Below, one piece after another: positions 1 to 9,564 of a stretch of 38,154 nucleotides of DNA; positions within the stretch are counted from its first letter, which is position 1; every line of letters starts with the position of its first letter. This stretch comes from a virus, in IMG/VR virus record IMGVR_UViG_3300032118_000026, positions 1 to 38,154 of that record; one strand, 5' to 3'. A model generated the notes under the pieces. It ran no database searches. It saw nothing but the letters and a program-made list of their open reading frames with translations, and was not told the DNA's origin. A program made the position numbers and the translations under genes.

Positions 1-143
1 CATGGCTCATTCCGTGCCCATCCGCAACGTGAATGCAATAATGACCTAAAGCGGACAAATACAAGTTGTAGAAAAACCAATGGTCTACATCCTCTAGTCC
101 TTGAGCGGAGAAATGAGGATTACCTTGTATGTAAATTGGATAT
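1..143. repeat. Terminal direct repeat, left copy (circular-assembly overlap)
   Basis: Identical to 38012-38154 except at one base (G at 127, A at 38138). An exact overlap of this length at contig ends is typical of a circular or circularly permuted phage genome assembled past its start. The inferred unit is 38,011 bp. A true short terminal repeat is possible but would be unusual in the middle of the tailspike gene. Confidence 0.93.
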
Positions 144-1045
144 TCTGCAACTATTCGCAAATTGCTTAAACTGGATGCTTCTCTCCCAGCCGTCCTAATG
201 CCAATACTTCCAGTGCCCCCACCCCAATACGGTGCAACTGGAGTGCCTGCCTTAGCCCCAGATACGTATATATCATCCAAAATCAAGGAGCTTGTATCAT
301 AGAGGTCTATGGCTACCTTGGTGAAGGTTGTGTCCGCAGAATAAAAATGTAACCCCTTGATTACAGGTAAAACAACTTGATTAACACCATTGGAAACGTT
401 AAGGCACACATCGTCTGCCGTAGGGACGAAAGTTATTTGGGTAACTTTGGATCCATCTCCAATAATGGATGCGCTTCCATCTATAGACCATGTTGACGTT
501 AATTTATAAGTTCCTGCTGGAATCCTGAGCGTTTTCCCGGACGCTGCTGTACTTGCAGCATTGAATGCGGCTGTACTATCCGCAGATCCTAGCGGATCTG
601 CTCCCCAATCCGTAACACTAACGGTTTCCTGATTTTTGTCATGCTGAGTTCTGGCTACACCACCCGCTAAAGTCTGCTTGACTCCTATTAAATAATCACC
701 TTGTGTTGGATCAGTGGTATTAGCAAGACTTGCCAGAGAACTTGCCGCATCGTCTTTGACGCTAGGATTTGTGTATAGCGTTTCCTGCTTTTTATCCTTA
801 ATTTTTATCGAGTAGTCACTATTAGCGTATATCGAGGATGGAGTTCCGGCCCTTACAATAAATCCACCCATGGTACGCAATGGCTGTAATGCTGGTATAG
901 TTAAGGCACGATCCCAATATATATTTATTGGGTTAGTTTCTGGATCTAGATTTTCTGTCCCTACATAAATATATCCAAAATCTAGGTCATCTCCATTCTT
1001 ATCCACAAAGTACGGATATCCGGCTCCAATTGCTCGGGCGCTCAT
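1..1045 (-). CDS. Tailspike, N-terminal part (P22-type head-binding domain plus start of beta-helix)
   Basis: Receptor-binding tailspike. The start ATG at 1045 follows an AGGAG six bases upstream, and the frame is open to the window edge. Joined to 38011-37077 across the circular junction it gives 659 residues, close to P22 gp9 (about 667). Residues 1-110 resemble the P22 head-binding domain that plugs the spike onto the tail hub (GYIYVG, then NPINIYWD). From about residue 148 a pectate-lyase-like entry (VSVTDWGADP ... IPAGTY) starts the right-handed beta-helix that in this family binds or cleaves host polysaccharide. It is the last gene of the leftward late operon. Fold and role are inferred from the family; the sugar target cannot be read from sequence. 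Confidence 0.88.
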   Translation of the reverse strand, partial: MSARAIGAGYPYFVDKNGDDLDFGYIYVGTENLDPETNPINIYWDRALTIPALQPLRTMGGFIVRAGTPSSIYANSDYSIKIKDKKQETLYTNPSVKDDAASSLASLANTTDPTQGDYLIGVKQTLAGGVARTQHDKNQETVSVTDWGADPLGSADSTAAFNAASTAASGKTLRIPAGTYKLTSTWSIDGSASIIGDGSKVTQITFVPTADDVCLNVSNGVNQVVLPVIKGLHFYSADTTFTKVAIDLYDTSSLILDDIYVSGAKAGTPVAPYWGGGTGSIGIRTAGREASSLSNLRIVAEYPIYIQGNPHFSAQGLEDVDHWFFYNLYLSALGHYCIHVADGHGMSH

Positions 1046-1048
1046 CTA

Positions 1049-3448
1049 TTACTCCTGTTGGTTTTGTTCTGTAGGACGCATTGAATTAACTAACCAGATA
1101 TATCTTTCTTCAATCTCCTTCGGTATCCCTGCCATTTTCGCAAACACAGCAAACTTTGGAGACTTGGCTACTTCGCGTATAGCCTTGGGCGCTGGATTAG
1201 CCTTTGTTGATGCTTCAATGGCCAAACGCCTGAACTCCTCCGAGTTGAACAACTCCCCAATGGCTGCAAGCCGTTGTTTACTCGATTTACCAAGGGCATT
1301 GGCTAGCCTTTCGGTGCCTTCCGCAGCCGCAGCCGCGCCGAAAGGTCCCATACCAACGGCCCCGCCTGCAGTCGCTGCACCTCGTGTGTAGGCAGATTTC
1401 AGAATCCTTCCAATCATTGAATCAGCGCCCATGGCAGTCACCAAGGCTTGGTTCGCGGCTCCAGTCGTAGGTACGGTCGCGCGCGCTTCGGTCATGCGTT
1501 TTGACACAACATACAGGGACCTTAAAACTTCATCAGCTTCTGGCCCTAGTACTTCTCTTATCTGCTTGTAAACTTCTTTGTTCGCCCTGAGGCTGGGATA
1601 AAGCTTTGCGAACTCACTCATGCCGAATCCGCCACCCTTACCTGCCCTCGTTACGCTAGCCAACGCAGTAGTGATGGCTTCCTTTTTATACTCATCCGGT
1701 ATGGTCTTCATTAGGGTAGAAAATGCCTTAGTTTCGCCTTCTGCCGATGACGTGATCGCCCTTTTCATCAACCCAGCTACGCTTCCTTCAAATTCTTTCC
1801 CGAAAACAGATACAATTCTCTTCCCCAAAGCTCGCTCTTTGGCATACAACAGGTTTGCGCCTCTTAGTTGGGTGCGCAGTTCTTCACCCCCAATCTTGCC
1901 TACGTTTTGAAGCTGATCCTCTGCTAGGGCACCGTATAACCGCTTCAGAGATCCTTCCGTGACGCTGGAAAATGGAGATTGCTTCCCGGCAATAGCTTGA
2001 CCAATTTCATCTTTTTTGCGCAGCAATCCACCGTATGTTGGTTTTTCTTTCGATGTTAGCCAAGCTAAAAGTTGTTTTTCCTCGGGCCTGAATGCTTCTG
2101 AACCGACTTCATTCCTGATTTCTTCCAGCGTTGTTTTGAGATTGCCCAATTCAACAGGGGCACCCTTTGGAACAGACTGGTTAATATTTTCGTACATAGA
2201 CTTTGCTTCTTGGGCAATTTGCTCTCTGGTTCCCAAGAGAGATGATTTAATCTTGCTGCTAACTTCGGATGGGCTGACTTGACCCTCTATGAATTGAGCG
2301 TCAATTCCCTTCATTACTTCGTCGGCTTGGTCTAGGCTTTCTGCTACTGTCTGCCTCCATACTGCCGATGGTTCGGACCCCCGAATAGCACGAGAGATGC
2401 CAGCGGCTTCTCTGATTTGAGGATTATCTGTGAAAACATCAACAGGGAGATCCATGCCCAGCTTTTCAGCGGCGGCCTTGGCCTCTGGATTCACGGCTGC
2501 TAGATCCGCCAATTTATCCCGTGCCGCTTTGCCCCCAAAACCAGATCCCGAAGCTTTTTGTAATAGCGTGCCCAGATCCTTTTCGGCGATTTGTTCCCCG
2601 CTCTCTTGTGCTACTTTTCCGGCTGCCTCTTTGGCCGCTGCTTTTGCAACTTGACGAGCTTCAACGCCACCAGCAACTCCCCCAATGGCACCACCAGTTA
2701 AGCCCCCGAATACGGTTTCTGTTCCGATGTTGGCTAACCTGCTTTCACCCTCACCCGTAGGGCGTAACGCCGCCGCTGGTAACGCCTGCAAGGCACCCTC
2801 AAGAGCACCTGCCCCAACCTTAGATAGCAAGCTAGCGCCTCTCAGGGGAGCGCTTACAGCCTTGCCCGCAACACCTCCAACCCAATTGATAGGATCCACA
2901 ACCTCTGCCACAACAGACGGCAGAAAGCCACCCCCAGATCGTTCCTCGAATCTTTGTCTAGCTTCCATCGCATTCCGAGTGGCTTCCTGAGCAGCGGCTT
3001 CTTTCCCTTCTTGCGGTATCTCGTACCTTTGCGGGATGTAGATTGGGCCAACAGTCCCCAATTGTGCTCCCATGGCATTTGCTTGTGTTCCTAATTGCTG
3101 AGCACCCAAGATAGATTTTTGGATCCCATATCTAGTGCCTTCTTTGATTTGCTCCCACAGGCTTGGATCAAGATTGCTGCCTGTACGCTCGCCTTTGGGC
3201 GTAAACCACCCAGGGTCACCCGTATTACCCTGTTCTGGCCCATACCACAATGCACCATCTTCTCTTTCGACTGTAGGCTTGCCTGTATCTGGTGTTACTG
3301 CATCCCGTATGCGGAATCCATACTTAGATTCTTTCCAGGTTGATGCAAGAGTGCCTTGAGGCTCCCCCTTGCCGGGGAAGGCTTCAACATCACCATCCCC
3401 GCCACCGCTAGGAGGTTTTGATAGAAATTTCTCGAGATCGCTAGGCAT
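1049..3448 (-). CDS. DNA ejection protein, P22 gp16-like position (799 aa)
   Basis: Probable internal virion protein injected with the DNA. It is the largest of three consecutive genes upstream of the tailspike, matching the P22 order 7-20-16-9. Residues about 170-270 hold glycine/alanine-rich zipper-like hydrophobic segments, and a second such stretch lies near 680-715, as expected for a protein that inserts into or crosses the host envelope. The rest is alpha-helical and charged. The stop is 3 bases from the tailspike ATG, and the start follows directly on the stop of the upstream gene, so translation is probably coupled. P22 gp16 is about 609 aa, so this one is longer. I see no lytic transglycosylase motif. 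Confidence 0.65.
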   Translation of the reverse strand: MPSDLEKFLSKPPSGGGDGDVEAFPGKGEPQGTLASTWKESKYGFRIRDAVTPDTGKPTVEREDGALWYGPEQGNTGDPGWFTPKGERTGSNLDPSLWEQIKEGTRYGIQKSILGAQQLGTQANAMGAQLGTVGPIYIPQRYEIPQEGKEAAAQEATRNAMEARQRFEERSGGGFLPSVVAEVVDPINWVGGVAGKAVSAPLRGASLLSKVGAGALEGALQALPAAALRPTGEGESRLANIGTETVFGGLTGGAIGGVAGGVEARQVAKAAAKEAAGKVAQESGEQIAEKDLGTLLQKASGSGFGGKAARDKLADLAAVNPEAKAAAEKLGMDLPVDVFTDNPQIREAAGISRAIRGSEPSAVWRQTVAESLDQADEVMKGIDAQFIEGQVSPSEVSSKIKSSLLGTREQIAQEAKSMYENINQSVPKGAPVELGNLKTTLEEIRNEVGSEAFRPEEKQLLAWLTSKEKPTYGGLLRKKDEIGQAIAGKQSPFSSVTEGSLKRLYGALAEDQLQNVGKIGGEELRTQLRGANLLYAKERALGKRIVSVFGKEFEGSVAGLMKRAITSSAEGETKAFSTLMKTIPDEYKKEAITTALASVTRAGKGGGFGMSEFAKLYPSLRANKEVYKQIREVLGPEADEVLRSLYVVSKRMTEARATVPTTGAANQALVTAMGADSMIGRILKSAYTRGAATAGGAVGMGPFGAAAAAEGTERLANALGKSSKQRLAAIGELFNSEEFRRLAIEASTKANPAPKAIREVAKSPKFAVFAKMAGIPKEIEERYIWLVNSMRPTEQNQQE

Positions 3449-4783
3449 TTATCTTACCCTTCCACCACGGGCTCGAATATCTTGTTTTACCTGTTCTTCT
3501 GATAGCCCGCTTTTCTTGGCGTAATCTGCAACCTGTTGCGAAGTAAACATTTCTCGATTCTGATATGGCACTCCATATTTTGACGCCATATTGCGTTGTG
3601 CCTTCAACACAATAGCTTCAATTTCCTTAATATTGTTGATAAATCTATCTGAACTTTGAGTCATATCGATGCTTTGCAATGCTTTATCTAGTTTGGCACC
3701 CTCGGCTTCGGTTAACTGACCCATAGACTTCATCCTTGGAACTTGGTCCAAGAATATCTGGGACTGCAAAGTCTTTACAGTAGATTCAAGATCTGATGTG
3801 CTTTGCATAATTGTTGGGGACCAAGATGAACCTTGAATCCTACCAGTTGCTCTATCAATAACAGATTTAGGAGTAGATAGAACTTTATCAATTGTGTCCA
3901 AGAAGTTATCTGATCCAACCTTTAGATTTTCATACTCTGCTGATTTTGTTCGTACCTTTTCATCTCTTGCGGCTTCCATTTCTTGCACTTTAAGTCCAAG
4001 TTCTTGCCGTTTAAGCACATTGTTTTCTCGTGACAGGGCCACATTCGCCGCTGCAATCTTGGCATTTTGCTTGGACACATCAATGTCATTCTGTATTTTC
4101 TGGATATCCCAACCCTTTTTCTCGAGATCCTGTACCGCGGTTGATTCTGCAAACTTGGCCTTAACCGCAGCCTCCGTCGCCTTGGATTCCTGCTCTTTCA
4201 ATTTGGCTGGGGCTAGATCTTGTTCGATGTCTTGACCAAGTAGTGCAGGATATGTTTGCGCAAATTTTTCAGGCCCCAGAGCTATCGCTAAATGCATAGC
4301 AGTTGGGATTAAAAATGCTTTCCTGTCTTTTACTACAGATTCAGCCATGGCTTCCGCTGCCTTGGCACCCTGTTCATCTCCAGAGTTTCTAGCTGCCTCG
4401 GCCTGTTTGAGCAAGACATCCCTTGCAATCTCTGGTTTACCTTGCCTGGCTGCGTTGAATGCCTCTGTGGCTTTGGTTAAATTTGCTTGCTTCTGTGCTT
4501 CCGTAAGGCCTTCTCTAGCCTTATCAAACTTTGATGCAAACTCAGGGTACTTCAACATCAATTTGTTGATTCCGTCAACGGTTGGATTTTGATACAGGCT
4601 ATATGTGTCGTTATTGAATGATTCTGTTCTCTTGCGTTTTAATTCCTCATCCTGCAAGGCCATGGTTCGCGCTTTCTGCTGATCGGCCATAGCTCGGATA
4701 TCAAAAGAGTTTTTGAACCCATCCATTACTGATTGCATAGGATTAGGAACGTTCGCCAGGGTATAGTTGAATGGATCAGGCAT
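3449..4783 (-). CDS. DNA ejection protein, P22 gp20-like position (444 aa)
   Basis: Probable second ejection protein. Length is close to P22 gp20 (471 aa) and it sits in the gp20 slot between the gp7-like and gp16-like genes. The sequence is almost entirely helical, Gln/Lys/Glu/Ala-rich, with long coiled-coil-prone stretches (about residues 25-140 and 190-290) and no membrane segment. An AGGT precedes the start; the ATG overlaps the stop of the upstream gene by one base. Assignment rests on synteny and composition; similarity to gp20 itself is not obvious by eye. Confidence 0.6.
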   Translation of the reverse strand: MPDPFNYTLANVPNPMQSVMDGFKNSFDIRAMADQQKARTMALQDEELKRKRTESFNNDTYSLYQNPTVDGINKLMLKYPEFASKFDKAREGLTEAQKQANLTKATEAFNAARQGKPEIARDVLLKQAEAARNSGDEQGAKAAEAMAESVVKDRKAFLIPTAMHLAIALGPEKFAQTYPALLGQDIEQDLAPAKLKEQESKATEAAVKAKFAESTAVQDLEKKGWDIQKIQNDIDVSKQNAKIAAANVALSRENNVLKRQELGLKVQEMEAARDEKVRTKSAEYENLKVGSDNFLDTIDKVLSTPKSVIDRATGRIQGSSWSPTIMQSTSDLESTVKTLQSQIFLDQVPRMKSMGQLTEAEGAKLDKALQSIDMTQSSDRFINNIKEIEAIVLKAQRNMASKYGVPYQNREMFTSQQVADYAKKSGLSEEQVKQDIRARGGRVR

Positions 4784-5400
4784 TAGAATTTACCTATGAT
4801 TTGCCCGAAAGCGTTGCCCATTGTTCCTGCAAGTTGTGCGTTTGCTTGCCCGTTAGCCATGGCTTGCCCTGCTTGGGCTTGGCCTATTTGCGTGTATTGA
4901 TTTGATAGGTTAGTCCCCAGTTGCATCCCTTGCGCAGCCTGCCCCGCTGCTGATGCCTGTCCAAGGGTGGCTAACTGCCCAAGTCTCCCATATTGTTGGT
5001 CAATTAGCTGGGAAAGGACGCGTGGCCTAAACTGTGCTAATGAGGCTTGTATATTACCCCCCCTCAATCCCCCCGTTGCGGACGCATTTTGGAGCATGGC
5101 GTTTTCGCCTTGCTGGGTAATTGCACCGAATTGAGGACTATTCTGGATGGCAGCAATGGCTGCTTGCTGCGCTTCCGGCCCCTTGAGACCAAGAAGGGCT
5201 TGCTGGCCTCCCATAGCCTCTTGCCCAGCTCCAACATATGGAGACATTATTTCTTGTGCTGCTTGCCATTGTTCTTTTTGCGTGTCTATACCAGCCTGTG
5301 CAGATGCCTGCTGAGCCCTCCGGGCCTTATCCGCTGCGACCTTCTGCTGATTCGCTGTGACCAGGCCTACTACTACTGTAGCAGTGATAACTCCGCTCAT
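4783..5400 (-). CDS. DNA transfer/ejection protein, P22 gp7-like (205 aa)
   Basis: Small Gln/Ala/Gly-rich virion protein of the widespread DNA-transfer family. A hydrophobic N-terminus (about residues 4-16) is followed by a helical AARRAQQ-like segment and a Gln-rich C-terminal half (FRPRVLSQLIDQQYGRL, then repeated QA/AGQA). P22 gp7 is ejected ahead of the genome with gp16 and gp20. The start ATG overlaps the stop of the SET-domain gene (ATGA), so the two are translationally coupled although their base composition differs strongly. Confidence 0.72.
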   Translation of the reverse strand: MSGVITATVVVGLVTANQQKVAADKARRAQQASAQAGIDTQKEQWQAAQEIMSPYVGAGQEAMGGQQALLGLKGPEAQQAAIAAIQNSPQFGAITQQGENAMLQNASATGGLRGGNIQASLAQFRPRVLSQLIDQQYGRLGQLATLGQASAAGQAAQGMQLGTNLSNQYTQIGQAQAGQAMANGQANAQLAGTMGNAFGQIIGKF

Positions 5401-6239
5401 TTCGCACCTGTATGTTTCACATTATTCAATGATCTTGTTATTCTATAGTTAGTTGTTATTTCTTGGTTTTTTTTGATGCTTTTAGTAGCAATCAATACAA
5501 TATCATCACCACATTCTACCATCTCGGCATTTGGGTTAATTGAATGATTTGTATACCTTCCGAGTTGAGTTCTTAATCCAAATATTCTTGATGGACCTAT
5601 TACGCTATTATTGTCTATGTTTTGATTGGCAAAAATACCGAAACCGTGTATAGATGAATTGCTAATAGTCACTACAGGTAATTCGATATTCAATCTGTCT
5701 GATTCAATGCACGATTGTGCCCACACTTCTTGATCATCTATTCCCATTTCTTTCAGCATATCTGAATAGTCTGACCTCGAAGCGTTGTTATCATGCAATG
5801 GCTCACCTGTAGCATAATCTAATACCTTTGGCCCATCAAAATATAGAAACTCCTCAATCTCTTCTAAATCTTTAAGTGGGCAATAATGTACAGTCACCCA
5901 TAAAGTATCTTCATGCGCAATACCAATTTGACTTGTGCCAGCCTTGCTAGTGAATATATTATACCCAGTCATTCTGTTATACCCAAACATATCATTCAAT
6001 ACCGATATGTCTCCGTATATCATTATTTGAAGATCGTCTTGACGGTGGACTTTCCCCGTTAAGATTGTCCCCTTTTTTATCAAAAGATGGCGTGCATATA
6101 GTTTTTCAGCAAAATGATGCTCAGGCTTCATCAACACTTGAGGCATCAAAATCATTGCCTGTTGGCATGCCTCAATGGAGAATCGAATAGCATATTGCTC
6201 TTCAACCCCAATAGTAGCCATTTTATCGAGTTGATGCAT
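5397..6239 (-). CDS. Cupin-like plus SET-domain protein (280 aa), putative lysine methyltransferase moron
   Basis: Two-domain protein. Residues about 52-120 read like a single cupin barrel (GTILTGKVHR, IMIYGDISVL, AGTSQIGIAHEDT). Residues about 195-270 are a compact SET domain with its signatures intact: GFGIFA (GxG, SAM site), NHSINPN (NHxxxPN) and EITTNY (the E...xNY end with the active-site tyrosine). Known SET enzymes methylate protein lysines using SAM; the substrate here is unknown. An upstream ATG at 6284 is possible, but the ATG at 6239 has a strong CAGGAG five bases away and the longer start lies upstream of the predicted transcription start. The gene is AT-rich (17 of 60 bases at 5401-5460 are G/C), unlike the virion genes beside it. 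It has its own promoter and is inserted between structural genes, which is moron-like. Confidence 0.8.
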   Translation of the reverse strand: MHQLDKMATIGVEEQYAIRFSIEACQQAMILMPQVLMKPEHHFAEKLYARHLLIKKGTILTGKVHRQDDLQIMIYGDISVLNDMFGYNRMTGYNIFTSKAGTSQIGIAHEDTLWVTVHYCPLKDLEEIEEFLYFDGPKVLDYATGEPLHDNNASRSDYSDMLKEMGIDDQEVWAQSCIESDRLNIELPVVTISNSSIHGFGIFANQNIDNNSVIGPSRIFGLRTQLGRYTNHSINPNAEMVECGDDIVLIATKSIKKNQEITTNYRITRSLNNVKHTGAK

Positions 6240-6288
6240 CGCATCTCCTGATTCGAGCGGCTGGGGGCTCATGGTCTCAGACATTAGT

Positions 6289-6317
6289 ATTATAGCTCAT
6301 GGTTAGAATGGCGCAAT
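6289..6317 (-). promoter_or_regulatory. Sigma70-like promoter for the SET-domain gene
   Basis: A perfect TATAAT lies on the minus strand (6294-6289). TTGCGC is 16 bases upstream, or ATTGCG at 17. Transcription would start near 6282, just upstream of the ATG at 6239. It lies in the only gap (6240-6320) flanking this AT-rich gene in the tail module. Confidence 0.55.
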
Positions 6318-6320
6318 ACA

Positions 6321-6656
6321 TCATGTGGTTTCCCTTCCCGATGCTCGGATGCTTATGGCACTTGCTGCGCTTGCGGTTGTGTAAATTGAGCCACCTGGGG
6401 CAAGATTGTGTCCTACTACACCAGGGAATGTATACGTTTCGTTTGGTGCGATTGCACGTGTTATGGTAACAACATTAGCGTTCGTAGCTGTTCCACCCTT
6501 AGGGACCAAGTACACAGTCAACGTAGCGTTGGCTACACTAACATTAGTAGCAGTGAACTTATCTATACTAGCATAGCAGTTTGTTGCAGTGTATTGAAGC
6601 GTAAGCGCGTTTTCTGCGTATTTTCCGGTTATCAGTTCCCGAACATTCACAGCCAT
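6321..6656 (-). CDS. Small phage structural protein, function unknown (111 aa)
   Basis: Beta-rich small protein with alternating Thr/Val/Ala strands (ATLTVYLVPKGG, NETYTFPGVVGHNLAPGG), of a type common in podovirus virion operons as decoration or minor tail protein. A strong GAGGAGG lies six bases before the ATG. No signal peptide or membrane segment. It sits between the 501-aa head/tail fibre-like protein and the SET moron, where P22 carries genes 26 and 14, but I see no trimeric coiled coil that would make it a tail needle. Confidence 0.6.
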   Translation of the reverse strand: MAVNVRELITGKYAENALTLQYTATNCYASIDKFTATNVSVANATLTVYLVPKGGTATNANVVTITRAIAPNETYTFPGVVGHNLAPGGSIYTTASAASAISIRASGRETT

Positions 6657-6665
6657 ATATCCTCC

Positions 6666-8171
6666 TCATTTAGCAGAAACAGTTCTACTACCTACGGTAT
6701 CGGCTTCATAATGCACACCGAAACTTATTACAAACGGGTCATCAGCTGGAGCGACATTCGTGACGCTTGCGATACGTTTCAACCTGATCATCAATTGCGC
6801 CCCTATTCGCAATGTTGAAGCCGGTATTGTGTAAATCGTTGATATCCTATGAGTCCTATCAGGCTGGGCGGCTGGGATACTAAACTCGAGGCTCTGGGTT
6901 ACAGCCGCAGTATAGGCGTATGGAGCAACGGCAGATTCCAGGATGTTGCAAACCGTGTATTCTATTTCCCATTTGACGCCGCGTACTGTTGCATTATTGA
7001 GCCCACCTGTCGCCCAATGAATATGAACTTGCATATCAGTGCCTTCTTTCCAATCGTGCAATAGTTCAGCACTTTGATATTGGAGCGCATCGTTTACCGC
7101 AAACTGGTCTTTTACGATGTTCCCAACCAAAGCATTCCTTACCGGCACTCCCACACCAGCATTAGGGGTGAAGTCTCGGGTCAGATTCCAGTCATTCCAG
7201 ACGGTTGCATTTCCGTTGAAAACAAGCGTTCCGTCAGCCTCGAAAAAACTGTAATTTGTAGCGGTTCCACCATATTTCAAACCAACTGCAATTCCAGTTT
7301 TCTCGAATCTGCTATTAGCCGTATTCCATTGTAATATTTCATAATTAGACGGTGTTGGGGCATAAACATCGTTCAATCCTGTCAGGGTTTCACCTGTTTT
7401 AGCGCGGACATAGATTGATCCCGACCCACCCGCGCTGGCATTTATCACCATTGCCATCTTAGACCGCAGATTGGGCGCGGATGGCTGCACCTTGGTCAAT
7501 CCACCCGCAACGGTAGAGCTGAAATAGAGCACATCACCATCGGCCCAAGCCTCGCCGTATGGGGTTCCTGATGCGTCTATCCCCCTGACCATCCCATACC
7601 CTGTGACATAACCAAAAGCATTGATACCTATGTTTTGGGTAGCTACCCCTAGCATGTAATCGCCAACTATCGATCCGTCAGCGACGGCCTTAGCTATGGT
7701 CAATTTACCAGATGACCCGAGCGCACCGGTTGCCATAACGGATTGCCCGTTAGATATGGCTACACCGGATGTATTTTTGGCATAGAAGTGCGTTTCTTGC
7801 CCAACTTGTAAAACGACTCCATTAAAAAGACCTACATCTATGGTACCATCATCAGTATTCCACTGGAGACGCCTTTCCTGCGTTACATGTGGCCCATCTA
7901 TAGGTAGATCAATGTAGTCTGTTGTAATGGAGTTGTTCTGATGCTCAACAGGCCTTAATGCGGCTCCTTCTATGGAATTGCGCAGGGATTGCAGTTCATC
8001 TTGAGACTCTTGCGCCTTGGCTATCGCATTCCCAATAGATATTAATATATAATCAAGAACATTGGTGGATAAATTATCAACTTGTCCAAAAAGATTCTCG
8101 AATTGTTTTATTAATTCATGATCGTTCAAGAATGTTGAAAGTTGCTTGCGCGTAAGTCTCAGTTTAGACAT
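6666..8171 (-). CDS. Virion fibre-like or tail protein with C-terminal beta domain (501 aa)
   Basis: The N-terminus (about 1-75) is helical and coiled-coil prone (RKQLSTFLNDHELIKQFENL). A beta-rich middle (about 95-270) carries repeated hydrophobic/Gly strands including LQWNTDDGTIDVGL and a related ILQWNTANSRFEKTG at about 282. The C-terminal 180 residues form a probable beta-sandwich (HDWKEGTDMQVHIHW). This layout suits a trimeric fibre or tail-attached protein. It follows the gp10-like tail plug gene with a one-base gap, GGGAG in front of the ATG. It occupies the place of the P22 tail needle but is about twice that length. Precise role is unknown. Confidence 0.62.
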   Translation of the reverse strand: MSKLRLTRKQLSTFLNDHELIKQFENLFGQVDNLSTNVLDYILISIGNAIAKAQESQDELQSLRNSIEGAALRPVEHQNNSITTDYIDLPIDGPHVTQERRLQWNTDDGTIDVGLFNGVVLQVGQETHFYAKNTSGVAISNGQSVMATGALGSSGKLTIAKAVADGSIVGDYMLGVATQNIGINAFGYVTGYGMVRGIDASGTPYGEAWADGDVLYFSSTVAGGLTKVQPSAPNLRSKMAMVINASAGGSGSIYVRAKTGETLTGLNDVYAPTPSNYEILQWNTANSRFEKTGIAVGLKYGGTATNYSFFEADGTLVFNGNATVWNDWNLTRDFTPNAGVGVPVRNALVGNIVKDQFAVNDALQYQSAELLHDWKEGTDMQVHIHWATGGLNNATVRGVKWEIEYTVCNILESAVAPYAYTAAVTQSLEFSIPAAQPDRTHRISTIYTIPASTLRIGAQLMIRLKRIASVTNVAPADDPFVISFGVHYEADTVGSRTVSAK

Positions 8172-8172
8172 A

Positions 8173-9561
8173 TCATACTCCCAGGGGCTCTATTTGAGCC
8201 TCCAACCTGCCAAAATGCAAGTGAGCGCTACTATCCCCGGAGAATCTCTGGATACGCCAGTTCCTCATATTTCCTTGTTTATACCATACGATACGTTTTC
8301 TCCTGTCCCCTATTTTTCCACAACTGCGATATTTTTCTTGACTCCATGTTGATCCATCTATACTATATGCAGTAGATATGCTAGGATCGTCACCAATAGC
8401 TATATCTCCCGTAATAGCAACCAATTCCAACTCGTTCAATAATGCGCCTCTACTATTATTGTAAATAATTGATGTCTGGAACTCCCATCTTACTTTTGAT
8501 CCATAATGAGATCCAATATCATCAGTAAAATAACCTAATTTACTTGTGGTAGTGTCTCCAGATATCCACTTATCGTAGCACCACACGAGATTTCTAGCTC
8601 TATATTGGCTAAATCCACTTGTAGATGATGTAAGAATAAACCAAACAGGCTCACCAATCACCTGAGAAGCTGCGCCGTCATAAACAAGAGTCTTGTCTGC
8701 TAGGTGAACATATAAAAGCTGGTTTGCCCGATCATTTCTTGTCTCGAGTAATGCTTCTGAAAGCTGATACTCTGTATATTCTAATAGTATTTCGTCTATT
8801 TCCCTGGTGCTTAACTTTATGCTTTCACCGTTAGATCCAATATATATACTTGGTGATTCATTTCTTCCTGATCCCAAGAAGACCAAGTTTTCCATGTATC
8901 TGCAACATGTGTGTGTTCCTATACAGCCTTTTTGAATCTGCGCTCCCTCAATCCTCCCCAGAGGAAAGAACTCTCCTCCAACATTATCAAATACTTCTGT
9001 GGTGTTTCTATTTAGTACATATATCTCATTTCTAATTTTTACAAGGGCCAATATTTGATCTGGATCTGCTTCTGATGATCCATATTTTAATGGATTGACT
9101 TGTAATGGATCAATCAATTCTGTTACTACAAGGCTAGTTCCATCGGTAGTTAGAAAGTATCCATCGATCCACTCATGATCAATGACGGTTCCTAGATCGG
9201 GGTCAGATACCTTTGTTAACGATGCTCCATCATAATAATAAAGCTGACCAGATGCAGATATAGACAACCTATCAAAAGAATAGTTCATAGTTACTGTATC
9301 TGATCCAGGGATAGTCCCAATTATGGTAGCGGTGCCAGCGGGTGATATTTGGCATAAGTCACTGCCCATAACGCGGTAGAGCACACCGTTCCACTGTATC
9401 CCACCTCTATCGATCCCAGGTCCTGTCCCAAATTCTATGATTCCATCGGATGGCCTAAAGTACCCTGCGCTGATCCCAGTGGGCACGGGAACCGGAATCA
9501 TATTTACAGGATATGAGCGTCTCCAGTCTTTACCTATGCCATTAAGGATCGGTATTTGCAT
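8173..9561 (-). CDS. Packaged DNA stabilization protein, P22 gp10-like tail hub (462 aa)
   Basis: Strong family resemblance to P22 gp10 (472 aa), the hexameric tail factor that binds below gp4 and helps close the portal channel after packaging. The same landmarks appear in order: GIGKDWR at the N-terminus, the VNMIPVP segment, a beta-propeller-like run of strands, the QKGCIGTHTC motif (P22: QKGIAGTYC), then SPSIYIGSNGE and the C-terminal DGSTWSQE with KRIVWYKQG. Start is coupled to the preceding gene; its own ribosome site is weak (GGCTAG). Acts in the virion. Confidence 0.9.
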   Translation of the reverse strand: MQIPILNGIGKDWRRSYPVNMIPVPVPTGISAGYFRPSDGIIEFGTGPGIDRGGIQWNGVLYRVMGSDLCQISPAGTATIIGTIPGSDTVTMNYSFDRLSISASGQLYYYDGASLTKVSDPDLGTVIDHEWIDGYFLTTDGTSLVVTELIDPLQVNPLKYGSSEADPDQILALVKIRNEIYVLNRNTTEVFDNVGGEFFPLGRIEGAQIQKGCIGTHTCCRYMENLVFLGSGRNESPSIYIGSNGESIKLSTREIDEILLEYTEYQLSEALLETRNDRANQLLYVHLADKTLVYDGAASQVIGEPVWFILTSSTSGFSQYRARNLVWCYDKWISGDTTTSKLGYFTDDIGSHYGSKVRWEFQTSIIYNNSRGALLNELELVAITGDIAIGDDPSISTAYSIDGSTWSQEKYRSCGKIGDRRKRIVWYKQGNMRNWRIQRFSGDSSAHLHFGRLEAQIEPLGV

Positions 9562-9564
9562 GAT

